A stretch of 64,000 bases of DNA from PNNG01 sp046291695 (GTDB taxonomy: Bacteria > Bacteroidota > Bacteroidia > UBA7662): the NCBI GenBank assembly GCA_046291695.1, contig JBKBSO010000016.1, forward strand, positions 1 to 64,000, given 5' to 3'. Of the stretch, positions 28,201 through 35,949 are shown in pieces. The notes below the pieces were generated by a model that had not been told where the DNA came from, ran no database searches, and saw nothing but the letters and a program-made list of their open reading frames with translations. The first letter of the stretch is position 1. Each line of letters starts with the position of its first letter. The position numbers were made by a program, and so were the translations under genes.

Positions 28201-28709
28201 TCGAGGGGGGGCACTTTAGTTATACCATCAGTAAGCAGCAGCTCATGATGAGTTGGTTTAGTTTGCAGGAAGTGCAATGTGCCGGCAACCAGACCCTTAT
28301 TGAGTTGTGGGTTTCGGCCGAAGCTGGTTTTGAATCAGGATATTGGAGTTTAGGTTCCGAGTCGGAATTGGCCAATGGCTGGGCCGAGCCTATTGAAACA
28401 GCTGTGCTGCGATTGCCCGTGGCACAGTCAAAAGCAGTTGCCTTTTCCGCCCGGGTTTACCCCAATCCGAGCAATGAGCGAGCGTATTTAAGCTATCAAA
28501 CACCCCATGCCGGTGAGCTCCAGCTGCGCATCACCAATGCGCAGGGTGCTGTTGTACATCAACAAACCGAATGGCAACCCCATGGCGGGCCATTTGAACG
28601 TGCGCTAATGCTCCACGGCTTTGCCGCTGGCATTTATCAGCTGCACCTCAGCTTTAAAAGTGAAAGCGGATGGGTGTACGAAACCTTAAAATTGCAAATT
28701 ATGCGTTAA
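22284..28709 (+). CDS. giant secreted beta-helix protein with dockerin-like module and T9SS sorting domain (2141 aa)
   Basis: A signal peptide (LILLIICSFFHPSARAQ) is followed by a beta-sandwich region. Beta-helix domains start near residue 316 (GTYQVGGAGADFSNLEAAF) and 905 (GTYRVGTSGPADFATL), each closed by PDIGAVEFTG or PDIGAYEFDG. A degenerate MFELQAMDSLELQAIDL domain lies near 1575. A SdrD/CnaB-like fold lies near 1763 (VQGVLRYDNSALSPISNSFV), then a dockerin-like pair at about 1820-1875 (GGVNATDALRTARHF; ADVNASNSVNASDALEISRR). A T9SS sorting domain starts near 2056 (ARVYPNPSNERAYLSYQ). The front two thirds are clearly GC-richer than the back third and than the two neighbouring giants (63% against 38-55% in sampled lines). 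No catalytic site was recognised. The protein is presumably on the cell surface. Confidence 0.85.
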   Translation: MHGNTSLSFHAAKTGLILLIICSFFHPSARAQTFWGTIPQLQPQSSMTGMMSFQLESNTDVYIDTLYCRILGNSGNFSVWRSSTSLTGQPFVNNPAQQWEQIVSDYHTNSGGNLSGEGNVVAIPLEGSLYMPANSPQRFVVWIQAGQMQFTNGFSTSFPVSFTNGTLTLLTGGQVTYRGNLASPSATANQVNAAVFYRPATGRDMRLLRLVSPQNLGATPAQIRMRVQNSGADTLFSAEFNYRIDGGPVVGSGVVNFPQPLLAGQSFDYTFPNSVPSPASGQMQLELWHCNVNGLGPDAVPGNDSLSRNLCTGLAGTYQVGGAGADFSNLEAAFAALYSCGMTDSVVLALAAGTYYGPYFLGPIPGDSSLALTLQSSSLQASSVVLTQDSSVTGNPTIFNSNSNKRIQFRQLSFVRTRPGVLDFQPIVHFESFRSRAEVSHCRFIDQTLSPSSLNIGLQFLGSHGLFAHNTFEGFWGPLILLGQGSPANQIINNSFTGFFGTAIRTEAQADLLIRGNQIMDFAGFAGTAPGIVVTDVVGLELAFNTIGGLMSGMGIQIQEPIQGQRPAGVKSRIYNNIIDGRPGLNINAQNLSLRLLNIIGRTAATNGFRDALEIAHNTIRYQINTTFSFPQAAIWVTGPLNIRAWDSISIVNNHIEISPIDGVLPANAQLLAFGQPLDTTAAYINHNNYFSAGLQVPGPVRIGFNPGIIYPSLTAWQQASQKDGQSVAMDAGFGPGGLLIPSNPALDNRGLPIASIPTDITGQVRSSTAPDIGAVEFTGLLLSQINPILLGDTLLGNNRWVSAEITDTLSTLVPGSARLRYKKSTQQSWQTDSIPLITGSTHHFLIDYTLLGGVQLLDTIQYYFAVQNAAGQLTTAPAGGSGTLPGPLIDPDSSYSYSIITQLAGTYRVGTSGPADFATLSLASKAFNSAIINGPVDFILIDSLYDAAESFPINFRYNPGVSAQRPVRVLADSSRQSVRITGIAPRTNGLINVDGLSHFTLAGADSLRKLQLVFKETTLERVAVVQVSSVTGRTVSDINLLNLDVWGTNPNAETSYGIILGSRLANIAFFGDSISNVRIENVDVKRTNGGILVLNLDAAPGHQLTIRHCRVGTELPAHRVQGIGISVYAMQTASITDNEICYIGGSPVVSFQTGMQVAGNSTQNVVIGRNKIHHVHNNHQNGGPARGLFLDVGSQVVVTNNLIYDIRSSGTLVTGLNQMATALEVHRGTQYGIYYNSMLLSTDGQQAGPDMPAACGFLVTNTSATGSFINNVVGVKVTRQGGGQGIYHAIGFPTSFNFTNFNLNNNAYLVANRADHYLGRQGTGSTGLYPELASWRVFSAFRNANNETQSIPASGKQAPPLQASVALRPATGLASLMESGAVVVPALGLPNTDIDGHQRPAFNGTAPDIGAYEFDGIRAAYLPNTVDSFTITPAESLCGPVIRQLNVYASNTNPVLSARLLIAHNGVEQAPLVMHPLPSTLQSIWQATVPPAPANDSLHLAFELVNSAEDTLITSLGTYIDRAFNININPDTSMYRGDSLWLRASTDFAVPKQLSNLLADSSAVLDCGGGFMFELQAMDSLELQAIDLLPKFSGAQQVKVYYLQGSKAGFQSDSSSWTSAGVYAIQVDSGSTIYPLALHNPIPIGAGQRLSIYLQYHSRYATGIDSLQSNELVLSNAEALCSAWAAGQTAVSWVGRLHYRFQPPIQWEAFDVQWPQGIALGSGKALLVAPQENVVYVASIGYSNCHISDSVAVTVLQPNNRVQGVLRYDNSALSPISNSFVELKRGGLVLQSVQTNASGQFTFTQLDNGTYELSATPNLVWGGVNATDALRTARHFSGLAALYNLRLQAADVNASNSVNASDALEISRRFSKQTSGFSSGDWLPTTQRLRLQNDSLHLNLHTLAYGDVNGSYLPSGIRQKPSVSLVHSGRHRLDQEACAIPLQLVDAAALGALSLVINIPEGIRVERVHCLLEGGHFSYTISKQQLMMSWFSLQEVQCAGNQTLIELWVSAEAGFESGYWSLGSESELANGWAEPIETAVLRLPVAQSKAVAFSARVYPNPSNERAYLSYQTPHAGELQLRITNAQGAVVHQQTEWQPHGGPFERALMLHGFAAGIYQLHLSFKSESGWVYETLKLQIMR

Positions 28710-28786
28710 ATCGCTTTCCTTAGGCCTCCATCAGCCTATGCTTCCTGAGAAAATTGTATTTTCGCCCATTGGAAGTAGTTAGTTGC

Positions 28787-29728
28787 ATGCGCATTAAGCC
28801 CGTTTATTATATCAGAAGGTATGGCTATCAGCAGCTACCTGCTTCCTATTTCAGGCGAAAACTCCAAAAAATCCGCGCCTATGAAGCGGTTTGCAATCAG
28901 GATGAATTGAATGAGCGGCTCAACTATTACTGTAAACTGCAAGACGCTTTTGATATTCCCAACCAGGCCATTGCTGTAAAAGACTACAAAAAAAACGGAG
29001 GGTCCGATTATTTCCTCGACCTGAAAGACTACCTGCATTACTTCAAAGCCGAAACCCATTTCGCTTACCGATTTGGTGATGATACCCGTGTGAATGCCTT
29101 TCCCACCTTGGTTAAGGCCCGGCCTATCCAGGGCAACAACGCCAATTCTGTTTTATTCAAACTCAATAAATCGCGCCATTTTGTTTGGGTGAACGACCCG
29201 TATGTCTTTGCTCAAAAAAAAGACATGCTGGTTTGGAGGGGGGGTGCCTATCAGGATATACGAAAGCAATTTGTTCAGAAATTCTGGAATCATCCGGCCT
29301 GTGATGTAGGCCAAACCAATTTGCCCAAAGAAGATAAACCCTGGGAAAAGCCCTTCATGCGCATTCGTGATCAGCTGCGGTATAAATTTATTTGTTGTCC
29401 CGAAGGAAACGATGTAGCCACCAATTTAAAATGGGTCTTGTCGTCGAACTCTTTATGTATGATGCCCAAACCCCGCTACGAAACCTGGTTTATGGAAGGG
29501 CAATTAATTGCGGGAATACATTATGTTGAGCTCAACACAGATTTCTCGGACGTAGAATCCAAGATGCAATATTACCTCGAGCGGCCCGAGGAGGCCGCAA
29601 AAATCATTAAAAACGCAAATGCCTTTGTCCGGCGCTTCCAGAATCCACGTTTAGAAGACTTGTTGTGTATCAAAGTACTAGAGCGATATGCTGCATTAAG
29701 CGGCCAATCTGTTGCCTTAAAGTTTTAA
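28787..29728 (+). CDS. glycosyltransferase family 90 (CAP10/LpsA-like)
   Basis: The 313-residue protein shows the conserved blocks of GT90 enzymes: DMLVWRGGAYQDIRKQFVQK in the centre, then YKFICCPEGNDVATNLKWVL and SSNSLCMMPKPRYETWF, which form the sugar-nucleotide site in the family. Bacterial members add a sugar to LPS or other glycans in the cytoplasm. No signal or membrane segment is seen. The frame can begin at a TTG 33 bases earlier, but ATG 28787 (MRIKPVYYIRRYGYQ) gives the usual short basic start. A TATTTTCG sequence about 25 bases upstream resembles a promoter -7 box. The acceptor and donor are unknown. Confidence 0.85.
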   Translation: MRIKPVYYIRRYGYQQLPASYFRRKLQKIRAYEAVCNQDELNERLNYYCKLQDAFDIPNQAIAVKDYKKNGGSDYFLDLKDYLHYFKAETHFAYRFGDDTRVNAFPTLVKARPIQGNNANSVLFKLNKSRHFVWVNDPYVFAQKKDMLVWRGGAYQDIRKQFVQKFWNHPACDVGQTNLPKEDKPWEKPFMRIRDQLRYKFICCPEGNDVATNLKWVLSSNSLCMMPKPRYETWFMEGQLIAGIHYVELNTDFSDVESKMQYYLERPEEAAKIIKNANAFVRRFQNPRLEDLLCIKVLERYAALSGQSVALKF

Positions 29729-29891
29729 GCTGTAGCTGCTTATTTCCTGCTCGGCTGCACGCCATGCGCAGGCCAAAAGTATATACACACAGCCGGAGGT
29801 TTCCTCACAAAAAACTACCTGGTAAACAGCAGGACTTACTACAATATGCTTACATTCGAATCTTGAAGCTATCTGAATCAAAATCGTTGTC

Positions 29892-30317
29892 ATGAGCATC
29901 AAAACCCAACAGCACGAAGGCAGTGTAACCGAGTTTATAGAAGCCTTTGCCAATAACGAGCAAAAGAAGCGCGACAGCTATGAATTGTTGCAGCTCATGG
30001 AAGAAGTGAGTGGTCATAAAGCCAAAATGTGGGGCAGTTCCATCATTGGTTTTGGGGTGTATCATTACAAATCGGAGCGGAGTAAGCAGGAAGGCGACTG
30101 GCCTTTGCTGGGCTTTTCGCCACGTAAAGCTGCCATTTCGTTGTATGTATTTTGGGGTGGATCGGAACAGCACGCCCTGTTAGCGCAGTTAGGTAAGTTC
30201 AGCATGGGAAAATCCTGCATTTATGTAAAAAAACTCAGCGATATCCGGCCTGAGGTACTCATTCAACTGATGCAATCGACCCTGGAACAACTGCGCATAA
30301 AATATGTAACAAGCTAA
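29892..30317 (+). CDS. DUF1801 domain protein
   Basis: The 141-residue soluble protein fits DUF1801 over most of its length. It starts with a helix (VTEFIEAFANNEQKKRDSYELL), then GHKAKMWGSSIIGFGVYHY and RKAAISLYVF, and ends CIYVKKLSDIRPEVL. Members are related to YdhG/YjbR-like small alpha-beta proteins, and their function is not established. It stands alone between two glycosyltransferase genes with about 160 non-coding bases before it and 34 after, and it shows no sign of joining their pathway. Confidence 0.85.
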   Translation: MSIKTQQHEGSVTEFIEAFANNEQKKRDSYELLQLMEEVSGHKAKMWGSSIIGFGVYHYKSERSKQEGDWPLLGFSPRKAAISLYVFWGGSEQHALLAQLGKFSMGKSCIYVKKLSDIRPEVLIQLMQSTLEQLRIKYVTS

Positions 30318-30351
30318 TGGCCTGAGCCCATAACTTGCCCCAAGATCCTCC

Positions 30352-31386
30352 ATGGAGCCTAAGCATATTTATTGGTTTGCCTACCACAATGCCGACGAAG
30401 CCAGTGTGCGCTATCGTGCCATTTATCCGCTTCAACGGATGCAGGAAAAGCACAACATTAGTTTTGATTTTGTATATCCTTCGTATCATTGGGCTAACGT
30501 CCGGCATTTTATCCGGGTGTATGTATCCGTTTTATTTTTTCGCAAGCGCCAATCGGTAATCGTTTATCAAAAGCTCTTTAACAAGGGCCCTTACACCCAA
30601 CTCCTCCGTTTTTTGTTGTTTGTGCGGCCTTCTTGTAGCTTCTACGACATCGACGATGCCGAATACCTGCGTCGACCTGACGAAACCATTCTGTATTTTG
30701 CAAAACGTACAACGGCTTGCCTCGGTGGCAGTACGGCTTTGGTAGAATACCTCCTCCGGCTCAATTCCAGGGCCTATTTACTGGGTTCGCCGGTCATGCG
30801 GCATCACTGGCTCGGGCAGCAGCAAACCGGAGCCCTTTGCCTGGGTTGGATAGGTTATTATGGGGCACATCGCGAAAATCTGGAGCAATTATTATTTCCG
30901 GCCTTAAAACGCTTGCCCTTTCCAGTGCGGTTAAAGTTGTTGGGTGTGCAATCGCAAAGCGAATTGGATGCCCTTAGCAAAAGCTTTTCGCCCTTCCCGC
31001 ACATTGTCATAGAAGCCCCTTTGAACCTGAATTGGCACAACGAAGCCTCCATCTACCAACATATCTCAAGCTTTGATTTGGGACTAGCTCCCCTACTCGA
31101 CACCCCATTCAATCAGGCCAAATCGGCCTTTAAGCTCAAGCAATGTCTATCGTGCGGCATACCGGTTTTGGCCAGCCCGGTTGGAGAAAATTCCCGATTA
31201 TTACAAGATGGCATAAATGGCTATTTGTGCGCTGATGAAGAGGCCTTTTACCAAAAACTTGTGCGCTTTAAAAAGCTGACTCCCGAACAAAATAAGCAAA
31301 TGCAGCTCAATGCTCGGGCTAGTTTAGCGCATTTTAGCCTCGACCACTATTGCCAACAATGGTTATTGGCGGTGGAAAATCACTAA
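30352..31386 (+). CDS. glycosyltransferase, GT4/GT1-like
   Basis: The 344-residue protein has a GT-B fold outline. The N-terminal half has a possible acceptor region (HNADEASVRYRAIYPLQRM). The C-terminal Rossmann half carries LCLGWIGYYGAHRENLEQL, then FDLGLAPLLDTPFNQAKSAF, KLKQCLSCGIPVLASPVGEN and LLQDGINGYLC. This matches the Glu-containing donor-binding block of retaining family 4 enzymes, although the usual E reads as the K/S-rich FKLKQCLSCG here. It probably transfers a sugar during polysaccharide or LPS assembly. A short hairpin follows the gene. Confidence 0.8.
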   Translation: MEPKHIYWFAYHNADEASVRYRAIYPLQRMQEKHNISFDFVYPSYHWANVRHFIRVYVSVLFFRKRQSVIVYQKLFNKGPYTQLLRFLLFVRPSCSFYDIDDAEYLRRPDETILYFAKRTTACLGGSTALVEYLLRLNSRAYLLGSPVMRHHWLGQQQTGALCLGWIGYYGAHRENLEQLLFPALKRLPFPVRLKLLGVQSQSELDALSKSFSPFPHIVIEAPLNLNWHNEASIYQHISSFDLGLAPLLDTPFNQAKSAFKLKQCLSCGIPVLASPVGENSRLLQDGINGYLCADEEAFYQKLVRFKKLTPEQNKQMQLNARASLAHFSLDHYCQQWLLAVENH

Positions 31387-31389
31387 TCC

Positions 31390-31439
31390 GGAACAGCTGT
31401 TCCTGCATCAATCGGTTTTGCCGGATTTCCAAGTCCGGC
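31390..31439. terminator. palindrome and weak terminator-like hairpin before the V-ATPase operon
   Basis: GGAACAGCTGTTCC (31390-31403) is a perfect 14-base palindrome. GCCGGA (31420-31425) and TCCGGC (31434-31439) form a second hairpin followed by TTAATTA rather than a clean T run. It may end the glycosyltransferase transcript, or the palindrome could be a protein-binding site. Confidence 0.35.
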
Positions 31440-31508
31440 TTAATTAAAAGATAATCTTGTCTAATTTCAGATTTTTCGTAATTTGGGCTAGCTAAACGGC
31501 ATGAGATT

Positions 31509-32114
31509 ATGGAAGACAAGTTGCGGCTTTTGGCCGAAAAACTGGTAAACGAAGGACTCAGCAAAGCCGAAGAGGAGCAGCAAAAGCTCCTTGCTGAAGC
31601 ACGAAGTGAAGCTGAAAAGATCCTACGTACTGCCGAAAAAGAGGCGGAAAAAATCAAACAGGAAGCTGATAAAGCGGCCAAGCAATTGCGTATCAGCGTA
31701 CAAAGCGAATTACAGCAGCTAAGCCGTCGTGCCTTAGAAGGTATTCGGGCCGATATCCGTGAACTAATACACAGCCGAGTGCTTCGTCACAACATCCAAG
31801 AGGCTTTCCATCAAAATCCCACTGCACTGCTCAAGCAAATAATCGAACAGCTGTATCGCGACGAAAAAGGCCGTCTACAGCTTCGCATGCCGGAAGCCAC
31901 CTTAGCAGCAATGGCGGAAAAAATCGAAGCCAGTTTGCATGATCTACTGGGCCAAAAACCGGTTTTAATGGCCGATGCAGCATTGGGTGCAGGCTTTAGC
32001 ATTCAGGTAGAAGGCAACAAGTACGTAGTTGATTTTACTGCCGCCGATTTCGAAATGGTAATGCAGGAGCTCATGTCCGATCAACTTAAAAAATTACTGG
32101 GTGATGCTGAATGA
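31509..32114 (+). CDS. V/A-type ATPase subunit E (peripheral stalk)
   Basis: The 201-residue protein has a long charged amphipathic helix (about 1-95, with repeated EAEKILRTAEKEAEKIKQEA heptads) and a C-terminal globular part (GFSIQVEGNKYVVDFTAADF). This is the layout of V/A-ATPase subunit E, which ties the catalytic head to the membrane subunit I. Low overall conservation is normal for E. It is the first gene of the operon E-DUF2764-A-B-D-I-K and overlaps the next gene by 11 bases. Confidence 0.85.
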   Translation: MEDKLRLLAEKLVNEGLSKAEEEQQKLLAEARSEAEKILRTAEKEAEKIKQEADKAAKQLRISVQSELQQLSRRALEGIRADIRELIHSRVLRHNIQEAFHQNPTALLKQIIEQLYRDEKGRLQLRMPEATLAAMAEKIEASLHDLLGQKPVLMADAALGAGFSIQVEGNKYVVDFTAADFEMVMQELMSDQLKKLLGDAE

Positions 32115-32856
32115 ACGTCAGTATTACGGCCTCTTGAGTTCGCTACCGGCCATACGGCTCGAAAAGTGCAGCGATCCCCCCTGGCAAGCCCTTTACCAGC
32201 TCGCCATGCCGCTGGTAGACGCTTATGAATACAACTTGCTTCGCGGGCTGTATCTGCACAACGAACACCTTCCCTTACTTTTGGGGCACATTCCGGCCGA
32301 ATATCCCTATCCACTTCAACATAGCCCTGAGCAAATCAGCACTTCCAATCCGGCCGAGCTGCCATATCTCAGCAAAGAAAGCCTGCTCCAATTACGCGAA
32401 ATCCCCCTGCCACAGGCCTTGGGAACGCTAGCGCGGGCCTACCACCGCTGGCTGCTCAGCTTCAAGCAAAGCATACTCACTGATTACCTCGAGCTGAGGA
32501 ACGAAATCAACCATTACCGCCTCCAATGGCAAGCATCGGAAAATGCCGATGCCCGGCAAATGCTTAAAAACAGCCCGATGTCAGCCTTATCGGTACTCGA
32601 ACAGCGGCTCGAGCAAAAGCTCATGCCCGGTATCTTACAGCAGCTGGTGCATAGCGGCAATAGCCGACAACAAGAATGGCAGCTCGATCAGCTCCTGTTT
32701 GAGTGGCTCGAACAGCAGGTATTTCATGAGACATTTGGCCTCAATGCCTTGCTGAGCTATGCCCTTCGCCAGCAAATTAGCTGGAAATGGTATGTGAGCC
32801 CGGGCTTCAACAGCAGCCAAAAAATTGAATCCATGCTCAACGAAATCTTGGCCTGA
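32104..32856 (+). CDS. DUF2764 protein, V-ATPase operon
   Basis: The 250-residue mostly helical protein has the DUF2764 outline: an opening YYGLLSSLPAI, a long middle (LSFKQSILTDYLELRNEINH), and the end LSYALRQQISWKWYVSPGFN. In Bacteroidota, Chlamydia and spirochaete V-ATPase operons this gene sits between E and A, where other organisms have subunits C and F. I infer that it replaces or is a distant form of subunit C. A GTG three bases earlier is an alternative start. It overlaps subunit E and ends one base before the ATG of subunit A. Confidence 0.82.
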   Translation: MLNERQYYGLLSSLPAIRLEKCSDPPWQALYQLAMPLVDAYEYNLLRGLYLHNEHLPLLLGHIPAEYPYPLQHSPEQISTSNPAELPYLSKESLLQLREIPLPQALGTLARAYHRWLLSFKQSILTDYLELRNEINHYRLQWQASENADARQMLKNSPMSALSVLEQRLEQKLMPGILQQLVHSGNSRQQEWQLDQLLFEWLEQQVFHETFGLNALLSYALRQQISWKWYVSPGFNSSQKIESMLNEILA

Positions 32857-32857
32857 T

Positions 32858-34621
32858 ATGACAAAAGGAATAGTAACCGGACTCATTGCCAACCTGCTTC
32901 GCATTAAAGCCGATGGGGCGGTACGACAAAACGAAATATGCTACCTGCATACCGGGGGCGATCAGCTGATGGCCGAAGTCATCAAAATAGAAGGGGAAAC
33001 CATCTTTGCTCAGGTATACGACAGCACACGAGGTTCCGCTCCCGGCGATGAAGTACATTTTACCGGGCAGTTGCTTTCTGTAAAACTGGGACCTGGCATG
33101 CTCAGCAAAAAATACGACGGCTTACAAACCGATTTAGACGCACTCGAAGGCGTGTTTTTAAAGCGTGGCCAACGCACCGAGGCTGTTGACACCACACAGG
33201 CCTGGCCCATAAACCCTTTGGTTAATGCGGGCGATCAGGTTCGCGCTGGTGACTGGCTGGCCGAGACCACGGAGAACGGCTTACCGCATCGCATCATGGT
33301 ACCCTTTGCACTTAAAGGCAAATGGACACTCAACTATATTTGTCCGCCTGGCAACTACCCGGTTACCCACACCATTGCCCGACTTGAGCAAAATGGAAGG
33401 GAGGTAAGCGTTAACATGTTGCAAGATTGGCCTGTTCGCTTGGCCGTAACGGCTTATCACGAAAAGTTACGACCGGGCAAGATGATGATAACCGGCGTGC
33501 GCACCATCGATACGCTCAACCCCATGCTTGAAGGGGGCACCGGCTTTATCCCCGGCCCTTTTGGTAGTGGAAAAACGGTATTGCAGCAAGCCATAGCGAG
33601 GCAGGCCGATGCCGATATTGTGATTATTGCGGCCTGCGGCGAACGCGCCAACGAGGTGGTAGAAATTTTTCATGAGTTTCCCCAGCTCGATGACCCCACA
33701 ACCGGGCGTAAGCTGATGGAGCGCACCATCATCATTGCCAATACCTCCAACATGCCGGTAGCTGCCCGTGAGGCCAGTGTATACACCTCCATGTCGTTGG
33801 CCGAGTATTACCGGAGCATGGGCTTGCGGGTATTGCTCCTGGCCGATTCCACCTCACGCTGGGCACAAGCCTTACGCGAAATGTCGAACCGGCTCGAAGA
33901 CTTGCCCGGCCCCGATGCCTTTCCTATGGACCTCAGCGCCACCATTGCCGCCTTTTATGGTCGAGCCGGCAAAGTAGTGCTCAACAACGGGCAATCGGGT
34001 GCCATCACCTTCATCGGCACAGTATCCCCGGCGGGTGGTAACCTCAAGGAGCCAGTAACCGAGGCCACCAAAAAAGCAGCGCGCTGCTTTTATGCCCTGG
34101 CCCAACGACGTGCCGACAGCAAGCGTTATCCGGCCATCGACCCCATCGATAGCTATTCGAAATACCTCGAATACCCCGAATTTGCTGCCAGCATGGCCGC
34201 CATTGATCAAGCCGATTGGATTCAACATGCCATTCAGATCAAAAACATCTTATTACGTGGACGTGAAGCTGCCGACCAAATCAACATTTTGGGTGACGAT
34301 GGGGTACAACCTGAGTTTCACTTGCTGTTTTGGAGGGCCGAGCTGCTCGATTTTGTGCTTTTGCAGCAGGATGCCTTCGACGATATCGACAAATATTGCC
34401 CTACCGAGCGGCAAGCCTACATGACCCGGCTGCTGCTCGACATTTGTACGCGAAATTACCAATACGGCCATTTTAGCGAGGTACGGCCACACTTCAACGG
34501 CATGATCAACGCCTGTAAGCAAATGAACTATTCCCCCTTTGCATCGCCTGCCTTTGAATTGCAACTCAAAAAGCTCAACGACATGGCCCAACGTTATCTC
34601 AACACTGCAAGTCCTGCCTGA
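32858..34621 (+). CDS. V/A-type ATPase catalytic subunit A
   Basis: The 587-residue protein has the length and motifs of subunit A. It has an N-terminal beta-barrel, the non-homologous insert (about 110-190), the P-loop GPFGSGKT at 233-240, the catalytic-glutamate block CGERANEVVEIFHEFP and the Walker B region RVLLLADSTSRWAQALREM. It binds and hydrolyses (or makes) ATP in the A3B3 head. The frame extends 33 bases upstream, but ATG 32858 (MTKGIVTGLIANLLRIKADG) is the family start. The stop is followed two bases later by the ATG of subunit B. Confidence 0.97.
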   Translation: MTKGIVTGLIANLLRIKADGAVRQNEICYLHTGGDQLMAEVIKIEGETIFAQVYDSTRGSAPGDEVHFTGQLLSVKLGPGMLSKKYDGLQTDLDALEGVFLKRGQRTEAVDTTQAWPINPLVNAGDQVRAGDWLAETTENGLPHRIMVPFALKGKWTLNYICPPGNYPVTHTIARLEQNGREVSVNMLQDWPVRLAVTAYHEKLRPGKMMITGVRTIDTLNPMLEGGTGFIPGPFGSGKTVLQQAIARQADADIVIIAACGERANEVVEIFHEFPQLDDPTTGRKLMERTIIIANTSNMPVAAREASVYTSMSLAEYYRSMGLRVLLLADSTSRWAQALREMSNRLEDLPGPDAFPMDLSATIAAFYGRAGKVVLNNGQSGAITFIGTVSPAGGNLKEPVTEATKKAARCFYALAQRRADSKRYPAIDPIDSYSKYLEYPEFAASMAAIDQADWIQHAIQIKNILLRGREAADQINILGDDGVQPEFHLLFWRAELLDFVLLQQDAFDDIDKYCPTERQAYMTRLLLDICTRNYQYGHFSEVRPHFNGMINACKQMNYSPFASPAFELQLKKLNDMAQRYLNTASPA

Positions 34622-34623
34622 AC

Positions 34624-35949
34624 ATGGAAAAAACAGCATTCAACCGACATTATACCGAAATCACCCACATTACCAAGGCCACCGTAAGCCTGCTAGCCGA
34701 GGGGGTGAGCAATGAAGAATTGGCCCTGGTAGATGGCCGATTGGCCCAGGTGGTGCGCTTACAAAACGGTACGGTAAGCCTGCAGGTGTTTGCGGGCACC
34801 GAGGGCATTTCGAACCAGGCCCGGGTAAGTTTTTTAGGCAGTGCGCCAACTTTGGCCCTTTCCGAAGCCCTGTTAGGTCGTTTTTTGAACGCCTATGGCG
34901 ATCCACTGGATGGGCTCGCAGCGCCCCAAGGACACAAAACCGAGATTGGCGGCCCTTCGGTAAATCCGGTACGCAGGGCGCAGCCCTTTCAACCCATACT
35001 TACGGGAATTGCAGGTATTGACTTGAACAATACCTTGCTGGGCGGACAAAAAATTCCTTTTTTCGCCGATCCCGATCAGCCTTACAACGAAGTCATGGCC
35101 ACTGTGGCCCTGCGGGCCGATGCCGATGTGATTGTATTGGGGGGTATGGGCTTAACCAACGACGACTACATCTACTATCGCCAGCGATTTGAAGAAGCCG
35201 GGCTGCTTCACAAGCTGGTAGCCTTTATCAACACCAGCGAAAATCCCGCGGTTGAACGCTTATTGGTGCCCGATATGGCCTTGAGCACTGCCGAATATTT
35301 TGCTGTGGAGCATCACAAAAAGGTATTGGTACTGCTTACCGACATGACCCTCTTTGCCGATGCCCTCAGCATAGTGAGCAACCGCATGGATCAAATTCCG
35401 TCGAAAGACGCCATGCCCGGTTCTTTGTATTCCGACTTGGCGCGGCTTTACGAAAAAGCGGTGCAACTGCCTTCGGGGGGTTCCATTACCATCATTGCGG
35501 TAACCACGCTGAATCAAGGCGACATTACCCATGCCATCCCCGACAATACCGGTTACATTACTGAGGGGCAGCTTTTTTTACGCCATGATTCCGAAACCGG
35601 AGAGGTTATCATCGACCCTTTCCGTTCGCTATCGCGGCTGAAACAATTGGTGATTGGCAAAAAAACGCGCGAAGACCATCCCCAAATTATGAATGCCTGT
35701 ATCCGTTTATATGCCGATGCGGCAGATGCTCGTGTAAAGCAGGAAAATGGCTTTGACCTCACCGATTACGACACTCGGGCCCTCAGCTTTGCCCGTGAAT
35801 ACACCCGCGAATTATTATCCATTCGGGTACAATTACCTATGGATGCTATGCTGAACAAAGCTTGGGAATTGGTATCGGCTTGGTTTAGCCCCGAAGAAAC
35901 CGGCATCAAGGCCGATTTGGTAGCTCGATACTGGAAAGGAAAACAATGA
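34624..35949 (+). CDS. V/A-type ATPase regulatory subunit B
   Basis: The 441-residue protein matches subunit B along its length: an N-terminal barrel, LGGQKIPFFADPDQPYNEVM in place of a functional P-loop, the LLTDMTLFADALSIVSNRMD block, and DAMPGSLYSDLARLYEKA. It alternates with A in the hexameric head and has a non-catalytic nucleotide site. Its stop overlaps the start of subunit D by four bases (ATGA), so expression is coupled. Confidence 0.96.
   Translation: MEKTAFNRHYTEITHITKATVSLLAEGVSNEELALVDGRLAQVVRLQNGTVSLQVFAGTEGISNQARVSFLGSAPTLALSEALLGRFLNAYGDPLDGLAAPQGHKTEIGGPSVNPVRRAQPFQPILTGIAGIDLNNTLLGGQKIPFFADPDQPYNEVMATVALRADADVIVLGGMGLTNDDYIYYRQRFEEAGLLHKLVAFINTSENPAVERLLVPDMALSTAEYFAVEHHKKVLVLLTDMTLFADALSIVSNRMDQIPSKDAMPGSLYSDLARLYEKAVQLPSGGSITIIAVTTLNQGDITHAIPDNTGYITEGQLFLRHDSETGEVIIDPFRSLSRLKQLVIGKKTREDHPQIMNACIRLYADAADARVKQENGFDLTDYDTRALSFAREYTRELLSIRVQLPMDAMLNKAWELVSAWFSPEETGIKADLVARYWKGKQ

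Noticed and set aside
10280..28709. Giant proteins as enzymes of a polysaccharide utilisation locus
   Set aside because: No SusC/SusD pair, glycoside hydrolase or lyase catalytic motif was found. Beta-helix folds alone do not show enzyme activity.
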